Source: Parafrankia elaeagni (GTDB taxonomy: Bacteria; Actinomycetota; Actinomycetes; Frankiales; Frankiaceae). Taken from it: a stretch of 36,751 bases of DNA. Position numbers and translations under genes: made by a program. Where the stretch lies: assembly GCF_000374165.1 (NCBI RefSeq), contig NZ_KB893756.1:100-36850 (forward strand), in the 5' to 3' direction. Positions 23,087-32,672 of this stretch are shown here, one piece after another. Positions within the stretch are counted from its first letter, which is position 1, and every line of letters begins with the position of its first letter. The notes beneath the pieces are model-generated. The model had not been told where the DNA came from, searched no databases, and saw nothing but the letters and a program-made list of their open reading frames with translations.

Positions 23087-25389
23087 CCGGCGACTCGGCA
23101 GGCGGAACCTCCGGTGGGCTCCTGCCCGCGGCGCTGGTGACCGCGGTCGCCGCCCCCGCCGCCGCCGTCACGGTGCTCGCCGGCCTCATGTGGTTCGGCC
23201 GGGCCCGGTCGGAGCGGCTGATCAGGGCCATCGTGGCGTCGTCCTTCACCGTCGTGGCCCTCGCCTGCGGGCTGCTCGCCGGTGGCATGGTCCTGCGCGG
23301 CCACGAGTCGATCGGCGCCGAGGCCGGTCCGTGGTTCGGCGCCGGGGAACACACGTTCACCTGGCAGCTGAGCGCGGACGCGGTCTCCGTCCCGTTCGCG
23401 CTCGTCGCCGCCGTCCTCATCGGGCTGACGGGTGCGGTGTCGGCCCGCTACCTGCACCGGGAGCCCGGCTTCGCCCGGTTCCACCTGCTTCTGCTGCTGT
23501 TCGGCGGCAGCGTCGAGCTGACGGTCCTGGCCGGCGACCCGCCGGCGCTGTACTTCGGGTGGGAGCTCGTCGGGCTGACATCCGCGCTGCTCATCGCGTT
23601 CTTCGTCGAGCGGCGGGCGCCGGTGCGCCACGGCCTGCGGGCCTTCCTCACCTACCGCGCCGGCGACGCCGGTCTGCTGGTGGCCGCGATCTGGATCGGG
23701 CAGCTCGCGAGCTCGCCCGACGGCGGTGACCCCGCGCACGCCGACGGCTGGGACGCCATTCTGGCCGCGCCGGGCGTGGTCGCCCATGCGCCGGCGCTGT
23801 GCTTCCTGCTGCTGGCCGCGGTTCTGGCCAAGTCGGCCCTGATCCCCGTCGGCGGCTGGCTCCCGCGGGCGATGGAGGGGCCGACCCCGTCCAGCGCGGT
23901 GTTCTACGGGGCGGTGTCCATCCACCTCGGCCCCTACCTGCTGCTGCGCGCCGAGCCGCTGTTCGCGCACGCTCCGGCCGCCCGCGTGGCGGTGGTGTTC
24001 GTCGGGGCGCTGACGGCCCTGCACGCCACCGTGGTCAGCCGGGCCCAGAGCGACGTCAAGAGCGGGCTGGCCTACGGGTCGATGACCCAGGTCGGGCTGA
24101 TCGTGGCCGAGATCGGGCTGGGGCTGCACACGCTTGCGCTCACGCACATCCTCGTCCACGCGACGCTGCGCTGTGCACAGATCCTTCGCTCACCCAGCGC
24201 GCTGCGTGACAGCCAGCGCCTGGAGCAGGCACAGAGTGGTGCCCCCACATCCGCATCCCGGCCGGGACGGATCACGCCCGCGCGGTGGCAGCCCCGGCTG
24301 TACCGGTACGCGTTCGAGAGGGGAGACGCAGACGTGGTGCTTCGCCAGGTCGGAGGAGCCGCCGCGCGTGCGCTGACGGCGATCGACCGCTGGCAGCGGC
24401 AGGCTGCCGGCATCATCAGCGGGGGGAACGGCACCGCCCTCACGCCCGCTCATCCTGCCACCGGGCAGGTCGGCGGCCCGGGTGGTTCCGCCAGTGGGCC
24501 GGAACCGGTCCACGGGGACTGGTGGCCGTGGGCGACGACGGACACCGTGGTGGCACCGGCACCGGCTGAGCCGACACCGCGGCCTGAGCAGGCACCGCGG
24601 CCTGAGCCGACACCGCGGCCTGAGCAGGCACCGCCGAGGGCCGGCAGCAGGCCGCTGGACGGTGGGTCGCTGGACGGTGGAGCAGCACCGCAGCACTCGG
24701 CACCTGTGACGACGTCCCGCCCCGCGGGACGCCGGGCGCAGGAAGGCTCCGGGCCCTACGGCGCGGACTCGTACACCTTCGAAACCACCTCGGAACCATC
24801 CCCATCGGCCCTGGCGGCGCACCGGATTCCCGGGCAGCCGGGTCCGCTGGCGGTCTCCCGCCCCGGGGCCGTCTCCCGCCCCGGAGACCCGCCGGGCCTG
24901 CCGGAGACCACCCGGCCCTCCGTGCCACCCAGGCTCCCGGTGCCGCGCCCGGCGGTGGACGATGCCGTCGTCGCCTCCCGCCCCGCCGCCGGACCCGCCT
25001 CCGCCGAGCCGGTCGAGGCTGATCCCGTGACGGGTGATCCCGTGACGGTCGAGCTGGTGCCGGTCGAGCTGGTGGCGGTCGATCCTGCGGCGGAGGAGCC
25101 GATGACGGCCGAAGCCGCGGCCGGCGTCGGTGTCGGCGCCGACACCGACACCGACGCCGCGCCGGGTACCAGTGCCGAGCCGGCCGGCAGGCCGACCGAC
25201 GCGGACAAGGCGCCGGCGAGGGCGGCGGACGTCCGACCCGCCTGGCCGGACAACGAGCCCCCGCGGCGCCTCACCGCGCATCGTGACTCGGCCGGTGGGG
25301 GGACCCGCCCGGCGCTGCCCGCGGAGGACCGGCCGCGCTTCCCGACCGACGTCCGCCCTGTCCGGCCGCGCGCGGGCGGGCCGTGGTGA
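23083..25389 (+). CDS. dabB: DabB-like proton-channel subunit, short membrane part with long tail
   Basis: Membrane partner of DabA, related to NuoL/MrpA antiporter subunits. Conserved ion-path residues are present: Glu161 in GWELVGLTSALL (TM5 type), Lys250 in LAKSALIP followed by WLPRAMEGPTPSSAVFY (TM7-8 type), and Lys326 in SDVKSGLAYGSMTQVG. The membrane part ends near residue 370 just after HILVHATLRCAQIL, which corresponds roughly to TM12 of NuoL; the remaining helices of that family are missing. Residues 372-768 are hydrophilic, Pro/Ala/Glu-rich, partly repetitive and probably cytoplasmic or outside, with no known domain. It is translationally coupled to dabA (ATGA) and overlaps the next gene. 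The tail is nearly 400 residues, which is exceptional for this family. Confidence 0.85.
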   Translation: MTGDSAGGTSGGLLPAALVTAVAAPAAAVTVLAGLMWFGRARSERLIRAIVASSFTVVALACGLLAGGMVLRGHESIGAEAGPWFGAGEHTFTWQLSADAVSVPFALVAAVLIGLTGAVSARYLHREPGFARFHLLLLLFGGSVELTVLAGDPPALYFGWELVGLTSALLIAFFVERRAPVRHGLRAFLTYRAGDAGLLVAAIWIGQLASSPDGGDPAHADGWDAILAAPGVVAHAPALCFLLLAAVLAKSALIPVGGWLPRAMEGPTPSSAVFYGAVSIHLGPYLLLRAEPLFAHAPAARVAVVFVGALTALHATVVSRAQSDVKSGLAYGSMTQVGLIVAEIGLGLHTLALTHILVHATLRCAQILRSPSALRDSQRLEQAQSGAPTSASRPGRITPARWQPRLYRYAFERGDADVVLRQVGGAAARALTAIDRWQRQAAGIISGGNGTALTPAHPATGQVGGPGGSASGPEPVHGDWWPWATTDTVVAPAPAEPTPRPEQAPRPEPTPRPEQAPPRAGSRPLDGGSLDGGAAPQHSAPVTTSRPAGRRAQEGSGPYGADSYTFETTSEPSPSALAAHRIPGQPGPLAVSRPGAVSRPGDPPGLPETTRPSVPPRLPVPRPAVDDAVVASRPAAGPASAEPVEADPVTGDPVTVELVPVELVAVDPAAEEPMTAEAAAGVGVGADTDTDAAPGTSAEPAGRPTDADKAPARAADVRPAWPDNEPPRRLTAHRDSAGGGTRPALPAEDRPRFPTDVRPVRPRAGGPW
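24566..24637. repeat. 18-bp tandem repeats in the dabB tail
   Basis: Four units of a ctgagc(c/a)g(a/g)caccgcggc-type sequence at 24566, 24584, 24602 and 24620 encode PTPRPEQAPRPE. Units alternate between two forms, which suggests duplication of a pair. Confidence 0.75.
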
Positions 25390-26726
25390 CGCTGGCGGTC
25401 GCCCCGCTCGTCGCCACAGCCGCCCTGCTGGCCGGTTCGGCCGCGGCGTGCCGGGCCCCTGACGCCCGGGCCGCCCGGGCGGTCGCGACCGGCTGCGTCG
25501 CCGTGACGACCGCCGCCGCTGCCGCCGCGATGGTGGTGGAGCGCGTGGGCACGCCGACCGGCGTGCCCGGGGTGGTGCTGTTCGCGTCCGGTGCCGGGCG
25601 CTGGATGCCGCTGGTGACCCTGCTCGCCGGCCTGGCCGCGACGGCGCTCGCTCCCGTGCCGTCCCATGGTCGCCGCACGTTCGCCCGGATTCTGCTCATC
25701 CTGGCCTGCGGCGCCGCGGCCACGGCGGTGGCCGCACCCGCGGCGGCTGTCGCGTCCTGGGCACTGTCCGCCTTCGTCGTCTGGCGAGAGCTTCGCGCGG
25801 ACGGGGGCGGGGCGGGTCGGCGCGGCGCGGCGCGGTTGTTCGGACTGCATCACGCGCTGGGGGTGGGCGCCTGTACGAGCGGCCTGCTGCTGGCCCACCG
25901 GCCCGGAACGACCGCGCTGGCCGCATTGCTGGTCACCGTCGGGGTGGGTGTCCGTCAGTGTCTCCTGCCGCTGCACCTGTGGCACGACTCCCTTGCCCGG
26001 GCCGCCCCACCGGGGATCCTGGTCGCGTTCACAGCGGGGCCGGCGGGGCTGCTGCTGCTTCCCGAGATCACCGCGGCGCTGCCCGCGAGTGGCCCGGCCG
26101 GCTCCGGGGGGTGGGGCTGGGACTGGGGCTGGCCCGCCGTCGCCGCCGCCCTGGCGACCGCGCTCCTGGGAGCCGGGCTCGGGCTCGTCGCGCGTGACAT
26201 CCGTACCGCGCTGGCCCAGGTCAGCCTTGCCCTGACCGGCATCGTGACCTGTGGTGCGCTGGCCGGGTCCGGGCTGGCGCAGGCCGGAGCGGTCGTCGCC
26301 TGGCAGGTCGGCGCGGTCGCCACCGGCGGCGCGGTCATGATCGCGGCGGCGACGGAGGCCCGGCGCGGTCCGATGGCGCTGCCCGGCCAGGGCGGTTGCT
26401 TCGCCCGTACCCCGCGGCTGGCCGTGGCGTTCCTGTTGTTCGGGCTCACCGCCGTCGGCTACCCGGCGACGGTCGGCTTCATCTGGGAGGACCTGCTCCT
26501 CGACGGTGTCGGGGGCTGGTTCGTCCCGCTGGCCGGCGCCCTCGTGCTGGCCGTCGCCGGCTCCGGCGCAACCATCATGAAGTGGTACTTCGCCGGCTAC
26601 ACCGGACGTCGTGACCATCTCGGCGAACACGACCTGACCACCCGCGAGTTCCGGGCTGTCACCCTGCTGCTTGCCGTGCTGCTGCTGGCCCAGGTGCATC
26701 CGGGCCTCATCCTGCCCCGGTACTGA
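25383..26726 (+). CDS. Second antiporter-like membrane subunit of the dab operon
   Basis: Very hydrophobic protein of about 447 residues with about 12 helices, related to the NuoL/M/N family by the block LLPLHLWHDSLARAAPPG (195-212), which matches the LPxHxWLPxAHxxAP segment of antiporter subunits. The usual ion-path residues are not conserved: the TM5 Glu position reads W-A-L-S (Ala127) and the TM7 Lys position is Arg191. It is likely the complement to the shortened DabB, or a structural partner. The start is GTG at 25383 or the next GTG at 25386, which gives a four-base GTGA overlap with the dabB stop. It ends the three-gene operon; 109 bp follow before the phosphatase gene. I find no name for it. 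Confidence 0.75.
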   Translation: MVTLAVAPLVATAALLAGSAAACRAPDARAARAVATGCVAVTTAAAAAAMVVERVGTPTGVPGVVLFASGAGRWMPLVTLLAGLAATALAPVPSHGRRTFARILLILACGAAATAVAAPAAAVASWALSAFVVWRELRADGGGAGRRGAARLFGLHHALGVGACTSGLLLAHRPGTTALAALLVTVGVGVRQCLLPLHLWHDSLARAAPPGILVAFTAGPAGLLLLPEITAALPASGPAGSGGWGWDWGWPAVAAALATALLGAGLGLVARDIRTALAQVSLALTGIVTCGALAGSGLAQAGAVVAWQVGAVATGGAVMIAAATEARRGPMALPGQGGCFARTPRLAVAFLLFGLTAVGYPATVGFIWEDLLLDGVGGWFVPLAGALVLAVAGSGATIMKWYFAGYTGRRDHLGEHDLTTREFRAVTLLLAVLLLAQVHPGLILPRY

Positions 26727-26835
26727 GCCCCGCCGGCAGGGGTACGGCCGGGGACGGCCGGGAACAGGGGAAAGGTGGTTCTGGACGAGACACGGCGGAG
26801 CGGGGCCCGCTGATGGACGTCACGGGCTGGCCGCG

Positions 26836-28071
26836 GTGAGCGCGTCTCGGAGCGCCGGGCGAACCGGCAGGGTGGCGACCTGGCGGGCCGCCCGCAGCGC
26901 TGGCAGCCCGGTGGCCGGGCTCGCGCGCCAAGGGGTCGCACTGGCGGCTCCCCTGGTGCTCTTGTGCGCGATCCTCGCGATCCAGCTGGCCAGCACCCAC
27001 TGGACGATCCTGGAACTCACCGTGCTGTCCCCGCTGCTCGCCGCGACCCTGTCCGGGCCGGTGCTGACCGGCGCCTACGCGATACTGGCCATTCTCGGCA
27101 GCGCCCTGGTGGGGCTCGTCGACGGCCTGTTCACCGTGCAGGACGGCGGTCTGGCCGCCCAGCTGGTCCGACTGACCGGCATCCTGCTGGGCGGTGTGAT
27201 GGCCGTCCTGGTCAGCAGGTACAACACCCGCCGCGAGACCAAGCTGCAGAACGTGACCAGAGTCGCCGAGGTGGCCCAGCGGGCCGTCCTGCCGCTGGCA
27301 CCGACGGTCTCGGGAGATCTGCGCCTCGCGGTCCGGTACGAGAGCGCCGCCACCGACGCGATGGTCGGCGGCGATCTCTACGAGGTCGTCGACAGCCCGT
27401 GGGGAACCCGGCTGCTGGTCGGCGACGTGCGGGGGAAGGGCCTGGACGCGGTCCGGATCGCCAGCCACGTGCTCGGCTGTTTCCGGCTCGTGGCCAAGCA
27501 CCGGGCCGGTCTCGTCTCCGTCCTCGCCGACCTGGACGAGGAGGTCGCCGACGTCAGCGGTCTCGACGACTTCGTCACCGCCGTCGCCGTGCAGATCCGC
27601 GACGGCCGGCTGGACATGGTCAACGCGGGCCACCCCGACCCGCTGCTGGTGCGCGCCGGCATCGCGCGGGCACTCGCCCCGCACGGCCGGAGCTCGCCCC
27701 TCGGACTTCTCGCCGGCGACATCGACATCACCTCGTTCACCCTCCAGGCCGGCGACCGCGTGCTGCTGTACACCGACGGCATCGCCGAGGCGCGTAACAG
27801 TGAGTCGAGAGCCTTCTTCCCGCTGGCGTCGGCCGTGACGGAGACACTCAGCCAGGACCGTCCCCTCGGTGACTGCCTGGACGACCTCGTCCGCAGGGTG
27901 CAGCGGTGGACCAGGTCCGCTCTCGGTGACGACGTCGCGCTGCTCGCCGTCGAGCTGCCCGCAGCGGTGCCGCGGCACCGGCCAGCACCGGCGGCCCGGT
28001 CCGACCCGATCGCCGCCGGCGGATCAGGGCCGGACCCGGCCCCCCGACCGGCCGACCACACCCGAACCTGA
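26836..28071 (+). CDS. Membrane PP2C-type Ser/Thr phosphatase (SpoIIE/RsbU domain)
   Basis: Dephosphorylates phospho-Ser/Thr proteins, in this family usually anti-sigma-factor antagonists. Three to four membrane helices lie at about 34-52, 58-98 and 111-127, without a sensor domain. The catalytic domain (about 160-375) has the metal ligands: Asp180 in MVGGDLYEV, Asp197 in VGDVRGKG, Asp313 in YTDGIAEA and Asp365 in GDDVALL. The start is GTG at 26836; longer open frame upstream overlaps the previous gene and has no family support. The GTG has a weak ribosome binding site. The product is 411 residues. It follows the dab operon on the same strand by 109 bp and could be read from the same transcript. 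It converges on the kinase gene. Its target cannot be told from the sequence. Confidence 0.9.
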   Translation: MSASRSAGRTGRVATWRAARSAGSPVAGLARQGVALAAPLVLLCAILAIQLASTHWTILELTVLSPLLAATLSGPVLTGAYAILAILGSALVGLVDGLFTVQDGGLAAQLVRLTGILLGGVMAVLVSRYNTRRETKLQNVTRVAEVAQRAVLPLAPTVSGDLRLAVRYESAATDAMVGGDLYEVVDSPWGTRLLVGDVRGKGLDAVRIASHVLGCFRLVAKHRAGLVSVLADLDEEVADVSGLDDFVTAVAVQIRDGRLDMVNAGHPDPLLVRAGIARALAPHGRSSPLGLLAGDIDITSFTLQAGDRVLLYTDGIAEARNSESRAFFPLASAVTETLSQDRPLGDCLDDLVRRVQRWTRSALGDDVALLAVELPAAVPRHRPAPAARSDPIAAGGSGPDPAPRPADHTRT

Positions 28072-28098
28072 CACCAGCTGGCTCACACCAGCTGGCTC
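28071..28098. repeat. Tandem 14-bp repeat between convergent genes
   Basis: ACACCAGCTGGCTC occurs twice in direct tandem; each copy contains the palindrome CCAGCTGG, and a third degenerate copy follows. It begins at the phosphatase stop codon and may help to terminate transcription from both sides. Confidence 0.6.
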
Positions 28099-28126
28099 AC
28101 ACCGGGTGGGCCGGCATCGGGCGTCG

Positions 28127-30493
28127 TCAGTGCTCGTCCACGGTGCCGTCACAGCTGTAGACGAGAATCCGGTCGTCGTCGTTGTCGTCCGTGTGGCTGA
28201 TCCTCATCGAGCTGGCGCGGACCCAGCCGTAGTTCTCGGTGCCGTCGAGCCGGGCCCACCACCAGACGTCGTCCGACTTGGCGACGACGCTGCACCACAG
28301 CCAGAACTTCCGCCCGCGGACGTAGGTCGCGCTGCTGTCGCAGCTGTCGTCGGGGCCGTCCCGCAGCTCCGCAACGCCGGTCAGGACGCCGGTTCCGTCG
28401 CTGTTGGCCCGGGTCGCCGGCCTGGCCGGGCAGCCCAGCTGCTGGACGGGGCGAGCGGGAGCGCCGGTCGCCCCGTCCAGCCAGTCGGTGGCGGGACTGC
28501 CACTGGCCGGGCCGGGACCGGTCGCGCCGTCGGAGCCGGAGCCGGAGTCGGAGCCGGACGGGGTGGGTGTCGGTGCGGTGCTGGGCACCGCCTCGCGGAC
28601 ACCGCCCGCCACTCCGTTGCCGCGCGACGGTGTGATCACGAGCGCCACCGGCTCGCCGCCGCCCACGGGCTTCGACAGCAGCCAGAAGAACACCGCGCCG
28701 ACGATGACAAGCACGGCCAGCAGGACAGTCACGAACCGGCGCCGGCGCCCGCGCCCGCGAGTACGGCGCGGGTGCGGCGGCTCGGCCGGCCCGTCGGCGG
28801 CCTCGCTGCCGGCGGATGCCGACGGAACGCCGACGGCTGCGACAGCGTCGGTGACCCGGCCGCCGCCGTCCGGCGGCTCCGCTGCGGCGGAACCGCCACC
28901 TGCCGCCGCAGCCGTGCCGGTAGGTGCGGGCGGGTCACCTGCGGTGTGCGCCCCGCCCTCAGCCGGTGGGATCCCCGGGGTGCCGCCCTCGGCCGAACGG
29001 CCAGCACCACCGGCGTGGCTTCCAGCGCCCGGCCGGCCTGCGCCGGCAGCCGCGAGTGCCCCGACGGCGGCGACAGCGATGTCGGTCGGTGCCCCGGCCT
29101 CCAGCGCGCGGGGAGTCGGCGGCGCGCACAGCGCCCGGGGCACCCGCCCCGCGGTGAGCGCCCGGGGGGCGCCGGCCGTGCTGAGCGCCCGGGGGGCCTG
29201 GTGAGGCTGGTGGGGCGGCAGAGCGTGGTGGGCCGGGTGTGCCAGGGGTGCTGACTGGGCGAGTGGTGCCGGTACTGCCGGCAGGCCGGGCACACCGGCG
29301 CTGACGGGCACGCCGGGACCGCCGGGACCGCCGGGACCGCCCGGCGGGCGGTGCGGGAACGGCGCGGACGACGGGTGCGGTCCCGCGATCGCGTCGGTCG
29401 GTGCGGGTTCGCTGGGGAAAGGCGTGCCGAGGGCGTCCATCGCGTCCGGTGCGCCGGTCGGCGCGGACTGGAACGTCGACGGTGGCGCCGGCAGCAGCGT
29501 CGTCGTCGGGGAGGGCACGGTGGAGATCCGGTAGCGGGTCACCTCGGCCGCCACTGTCGGCGGCAGCCACCCGCCCCCCGTGGAGAGGAACAGGTCGTCG
29601 GTGATCGCGGACCGGCACAGATCGATGACCTGCGTGGACGTCGGGCGCTCCGCGGGATCCTTGGCCAGGCACCGGGCGAGCACCTCCCGGACGTTCTCCG
29701 GGCAGTGGTCCCAGTCGGGCTGCTGGTGCTCGATGCGGTGGAACACCGCGGCGTCGGAACCGAACGGCGGCCGTCCGGTCAGTGCGTAATAGGCGGTCGA
29801 GCCGAGTGCGAACACGTCGCCCGCCGCGTCGATCTGTTTTCCGCGGACCTGTTCCGGTGACATGAATGCGGGTGTTCCTATGCGTACACCCGTTTGGGTC
29901 ATTGCCGCGGTTGATGTTTCGATCGCACGCGCCACACCGAAATCAATGACCCGTGGTCCGTCGTCGGCGAGGATGACGTTGCCGGGTTTCAGGTCACGGT
30001 GGATCACGCCCGCGCTGTGGATGGACTGCAGTGCCTCGGCGACGCCCGCGATCAGCATGAGCACGGTCGCCGACGGCAGGGCGCCCTGGCGGACGACGGC
30101 GACCGCGAGCGAGGGCGCCGCGACGTAGGCGGTGGCGATCCACGGGCGCAGGGCCTCGGGGTCGGCGTCGATGACCGGCACGGTGTAGGGCCCCTGGACC
30201 CGCCGGGCGATCGCCACCTCCTTGGCGAACCGGCTGCGGAAATCGGGGTCGGTGGCGAGTTCCGGGCGGGCGACCTTGAGCGCGATCGGACGCCCGCCGG
30301 GGGTGTACGAGAGGTACACCGCACCCATGCCACCCTCGCCGATCCGGGCGCGCAGCAGATATCGGCTCACACTGTGCGGATCATGCGGTGTCAGCGGAGT
30401 AAACACCGCATCGCGCACGGGCTCGATCCGACCGGCGGGCGCTGCCGGCTCGCCTGGACCTACCCCGACCGCGCTTGGCGGTGTGTTGTTCAT
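28127..30493 (-). CDS. Membrane Ser/Thr protein kinase with SH3-like external domain
   Basis: Eukaryotic-type kinase of the PknB group, 788 residues. The kinase domain covers about 45-294: glycine loop GEGGMGAVYL (52-61), Lys73, catalytic HRDLKPGN (Asp167), DFG (184-186), and GTPAFMSPEQ as the P+1 loop. Then a long Pro/Ala linker (about 310-610), one membrane helix FVTVLLAVLVIVGAVFFWLL, and an external C-terminus that resembles a bacterial SH3 domain (LRDGPDDSC...WWWARLDGTENYGWVRASSM) with several cysteines able to form disulfides. Start ATG at 30493 is preceded by GGAGGGG; the longer frame upstream adds 38 non-family residues. It converges on the phosphatase and is divergent from lpdA. The signal is probably a cell-wall or small external molecule, which is inference. 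Confidence 0.92.
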   Translation of the reverse strand: MNNTPPSAVGVGPGEPAAPAGRIEPVRDAVFTPLTPHDPHSVSRYLLRARIGEGGMGAVYLSYTPGGRPIALKVARPELATDPDFRSRFAKEVAIARRVQGPYTVPVIDADPEALRPWIATAYVAAPSLAVAVVRQGALPSATVLMLIAGVAEALQSIHSAGVIHRDLKPGNVILADDGPRVIDFGVARAIETSTAAMTQTGVRIGTPAFMSPEQVRGKQIDAAGDVFALGSTAYYALTGRPPFGSDAAVFHRIEHQQPDWDHCPENVREVLARCLAKDPAERPTSTQVIDLCRSAITDDLFLSTGGGWLPPTVAAEVTRYRISTVPSPTTTLLPAPPSTFQSAPTGAPDAMDALGTPFPSEPAPTDAIAGPHPSSAPFPHRPPGGPGGPGGPGVPVSAGVPGLPAVPAPLAQSAPLAHPAHHALPPHQPHQAPRALSTAGAPRALTAGRVPRALCAPPTPRALEAGAPTDIAVAAVGALAAAGAGRPGAGSHAGGAGRSAEGGTPGIPPAEGGAHTAGDPPAPTGTAAAAGGGSAAAEPPDGGGRVTDAVAAVGVPSASAGSEAADGPAEPPHPRRTRGRGRRRRFVTVLLAVLVIVGAVFFWLLSKPVGGGEPVALVITPSRGNGVAGGVREAVPSTAPTPTPSGSDSGSGSDGATGPGPASGSPATDWLDGATGAPARPVQQLGCPARPATRANSDGTGVLTGVAELRDGPDDSCDSSATYVRGRKFWLWCSVVAKSDDVWWWARLDGTENYGWVRASSMRISHTDDNDDDRILVYSCDGTVDEH

Positions 30494-31216
30494 CGTCCCC
30501 CTCCCGGGGCCGCGCCCAAATCGAATGACCACGTCCTGGAGAACAGCCGTGTCATCGCAAATGGGATTAAGGCAGTCATCGCATCTTATGGGCGTGTACC
30601 AGCGCATCCGCCTGTTCGTGCGGGTGGCGTACCTCCGGTTGCCAGCCGCTCCCGGACCGCCGCTCCGGCTGCGCGGGAGATCGCCGGCCGTCCGCGGGCG
30701 GCCGTGTCCGGGCCTGCCACCTGCGTCGGACGGTGGTGTCGGGCAGTGGACAGGCAGGGCCGTCCGTGCTGGTCCGGACCCTGGCGGGATGCCCGCGTGC
30801 CGTCCGGGCGAGGCGCCCGTCGCCCCGACGGGCCGCCCGGATGGGTGGGAGCGGGCCGCAGGGCCCGACCTGGCGCCGGCCTTCCGGCCCTGGCGTCAGG
30901 ACCGCGGCTGTGATCCCCGCTACGGTCGGGAAGCAGGCGGCCACGATGGCGATCAGGCGCGGGCCGGCGCACCTCGGCCCGGCCGGCACACCTCGGCCCG
31001 GCCGGCTCCCGCGGGCCGCGGGCTGTGAATAGTGCGTCGTAGTGCGTCCGGTCGTCAGTCCGGCCTGATCGCAGTGAGCGCAGGCGGTCGCCCCGTTTGG
31101 CGGCGGGCCCGGCGTGCCCATCTGTGGGCGAGAAGGAACAGGGCTGGCACCATGCGTGGCTGAAGTCTCCGCACCGCGCCGTGAGTCGGCGTCCAGGACG
31201 ATCGTAGGGTGGACCT
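30494..31216. other. Intergenic region between the kinase gene and lpdA
   Basis: No gene is supported. It contains a direct duplication of a cacctcggcccggccggc unit at about 30968-31006. TAGGGT just before the lpdA ribosome binding site could be a -10 element, but no matching -35 is present. No promoter was found for the kinase. Confidence 0.45.
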
Positions 31217-32617
31217 ATGGCAGCGCACTTTGATCTCGTTGTCCTTGGTGGAGGTCCGGGCGGCTACGTCGCGGCGATCCGCGCGGCCCAGCTCGGGATG
31301 TCGGTCGCCGTCGTCGAGGAGAAGTACTGGGGCGGGGTCTGCCTCAACGTCGGCTGCATCCCCTCCAAGGCGCTGCTGCGCAACGCCGAGCTCGCCCATC
31401 TGTTCGCCCACGATGCCAAGACCTTCGGCATCTCCGGCGAGGTGAGCTTCGACTTCGGCGCCGCCTTCGACCGCAGCCGCCAGGTGGCGGACGGCCGGGT
31501 CAAGGGCGTGCACTTCCTGATGAAGAAGAACAAGATCACGGAATACACGGGCCGCGGCACCTTCCGCGACCCCAACACCCTGGACGTGGCGCTCTCCGAC
31601 GGCGGCAGCGACCAGGTGACGTTCGACAGTGTGATCATCGCGACCGGCTCGCGGGTGCGGCTGCTGCCCGGGGTCGAGCTGTCCGACAACGTCGTCACCT
31701 ACGAGACCCAGATCCTCACCCGCGACCTGCCGCGCTCGATGGCGATCGTCGGAGCCGGCGCCATCGGCATGGAGTTCGCCTACGTCCTGCGTAACTACGG
31801 CGTCGACGTCACGATCATCGAGTTCCTCGACCGCCCGCTGCCGAACGAGGACGCCGACGTCTCCAAGGAGATCCTCCGCCAGTACAAGAAGCTGGGCGTG
31901 CCGATCCTGACCTCGACCAAGGTCGAGACGGTGACCGACAACGGCTCCTCGGTGACGGTCGAGTACACCGGCTCCGGCGGCGCGCACGGCTCGCTGCAGG
32001 TCGACAAGGTCCTGATGTCCATCGGGTTCGCGCCGAACGTCGAGAACTTCGGCCTGGAGAACACCGGCGTCGCCCTCACCGACCGCGGTGCGATCGCGAT
32101 CGACGACTACATGCGCACCAACGTCGAGCACATCTACGCGATCGGTGACGTGACCGCCAAGCTGATGCTGGCGCATGTCGCCGAGGCGCAGGGCGTCGTC
32201 GCCGCCGAGGCCATCGCCGGCGCCGAGACGAAGACGCTCGGTGACTACCGGATGATGCCCCGGGCCACGTTCTGCCAGCCGCAGGTCGCCAGCTTCGGCC
32301 TGACCGAGGCGCAGGCCCGCGAGGAGGGCCACGACATCAGGGTCGCCAAGTTCCCCTTCACCGCGAACGGGAAGGCGCACGGCCTCGGCGACCCGAACGG
32401 TTTCGTCAAGCTCATCTCCGACACGAAGTACGGGGAGCTGCTCGGCGGCCACCTGATCGGCCCGGACGTCTCCGAGCTTCTGCCCGAGCTGACTCTCGCG
32501 CAGAAGTGGGACCTCACCGCGTTCGAGCTCGCCCGCAACGTGCACACCCACCCGACGCTCAGCGAGGGCCTGCAGGAGGCCATCCACGGCCTCGCCGGCC
32601 ACATGATCAACCTTTGA
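31217..32617 (+). CDS. lpdA: Dihydrolipoamide dehydrogenase (E3)
   Basis: FAD-dependent disulfide oxidoreductase that reoxidises dihydrolipoamide in pyruvate and 2-oxoglutarate dehydrogenase complexes and the glycine cleavage system. The FAD site is [16 protein letters not shown] (residues 10-25), the redox disulfide is Cys42 and Cys47 in [13 protein letters not shown], the NAD site is [11 protein letters not shown], a second FAD contact is IYAIGDV, and the catalytic pair His445-Glu450 is in HTHPTLSE. At 466 residues it is very close to mycobacterial LpdC. Start ATG at 31217 has AGGGTGG upstream. It is monocistronic here, with a hairpin after the stop, so the E1/E2 genes are elsewhere. Confidence 0.97.
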   Translation: MAAHFDLVVLGGGPGGYVAAIRAAQLGMSVAVVEEKYWGGVCLNVGCIPSKALLRNAELAHLFAHDAKTFGISGEVSFDFGAAFDRSRQVADGRVKGVHFLMKKNKITEYTGRGTFRDPNTLDVALSDGGSDQVTFDSVIIATGSRVRLLPGVELSDNVVTYETQILTRDLPRSMAIVGAGAIGMEFAYVLRNYGVDVTIIEFLDRPLPNEDADVSKEILRQYKKLGVPILTSTKVETVTDNGSSVTVEYTGSGGAHGSLQVDKVLMSIGFAPNVENFGLENTGVALTDRGAIAIDDYMRTNVEHIYAIGDVTAKLMLAHVAEAQGVVAAEAIAGAETKTLGDYRMMPRATFCQPQVASFGLTEAQAREEGHDIRVAKFPFTANGKAHGLGDPNGFVKLISDTKYGELLGGHLIGPDVSELLPELTLAQKWDLTAFELARNVHTHPTLSEGLQEAIHGLAGHMINL

Positions 32618-32618
32618 G

Positions 32619-32643
32619 GGTGACGCGCCCCCAGGGCGTCACC
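32619..32643 (+). terminator. lpdA terminator hairpin
   Basis: GGTGACGC and GCGTCACC pair perfectly around a 9-base loop, starting just after the stop codon. No T-run. Confidence 0.7.
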
Positions 32644-32672
32644 GGGGCCGGACGCTAGGCGCCGGCCCCGGT
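32641..32672. terminator. Second hairpin between lpdA and conservon 2
   Basis: ACCGGGGCCGG pairs with CCGGCCCCGGT over 11 bp around a 10-base loop. It covers the stop codon of the converging cvnD (32655-32657) and probably terminates conservon 2 as well as read-through from lpdA. Confidence 0.7.

Noticed and set aside
30576-31121. Open frame with a hydrophobic stretch (IAIVAACFPTVAGITAAVL) on the minus strand
   Set aside because: The rest is Arg/Pro/Gly-rich shadow-like sequence, with no ribosome binding site and no family resemblance.
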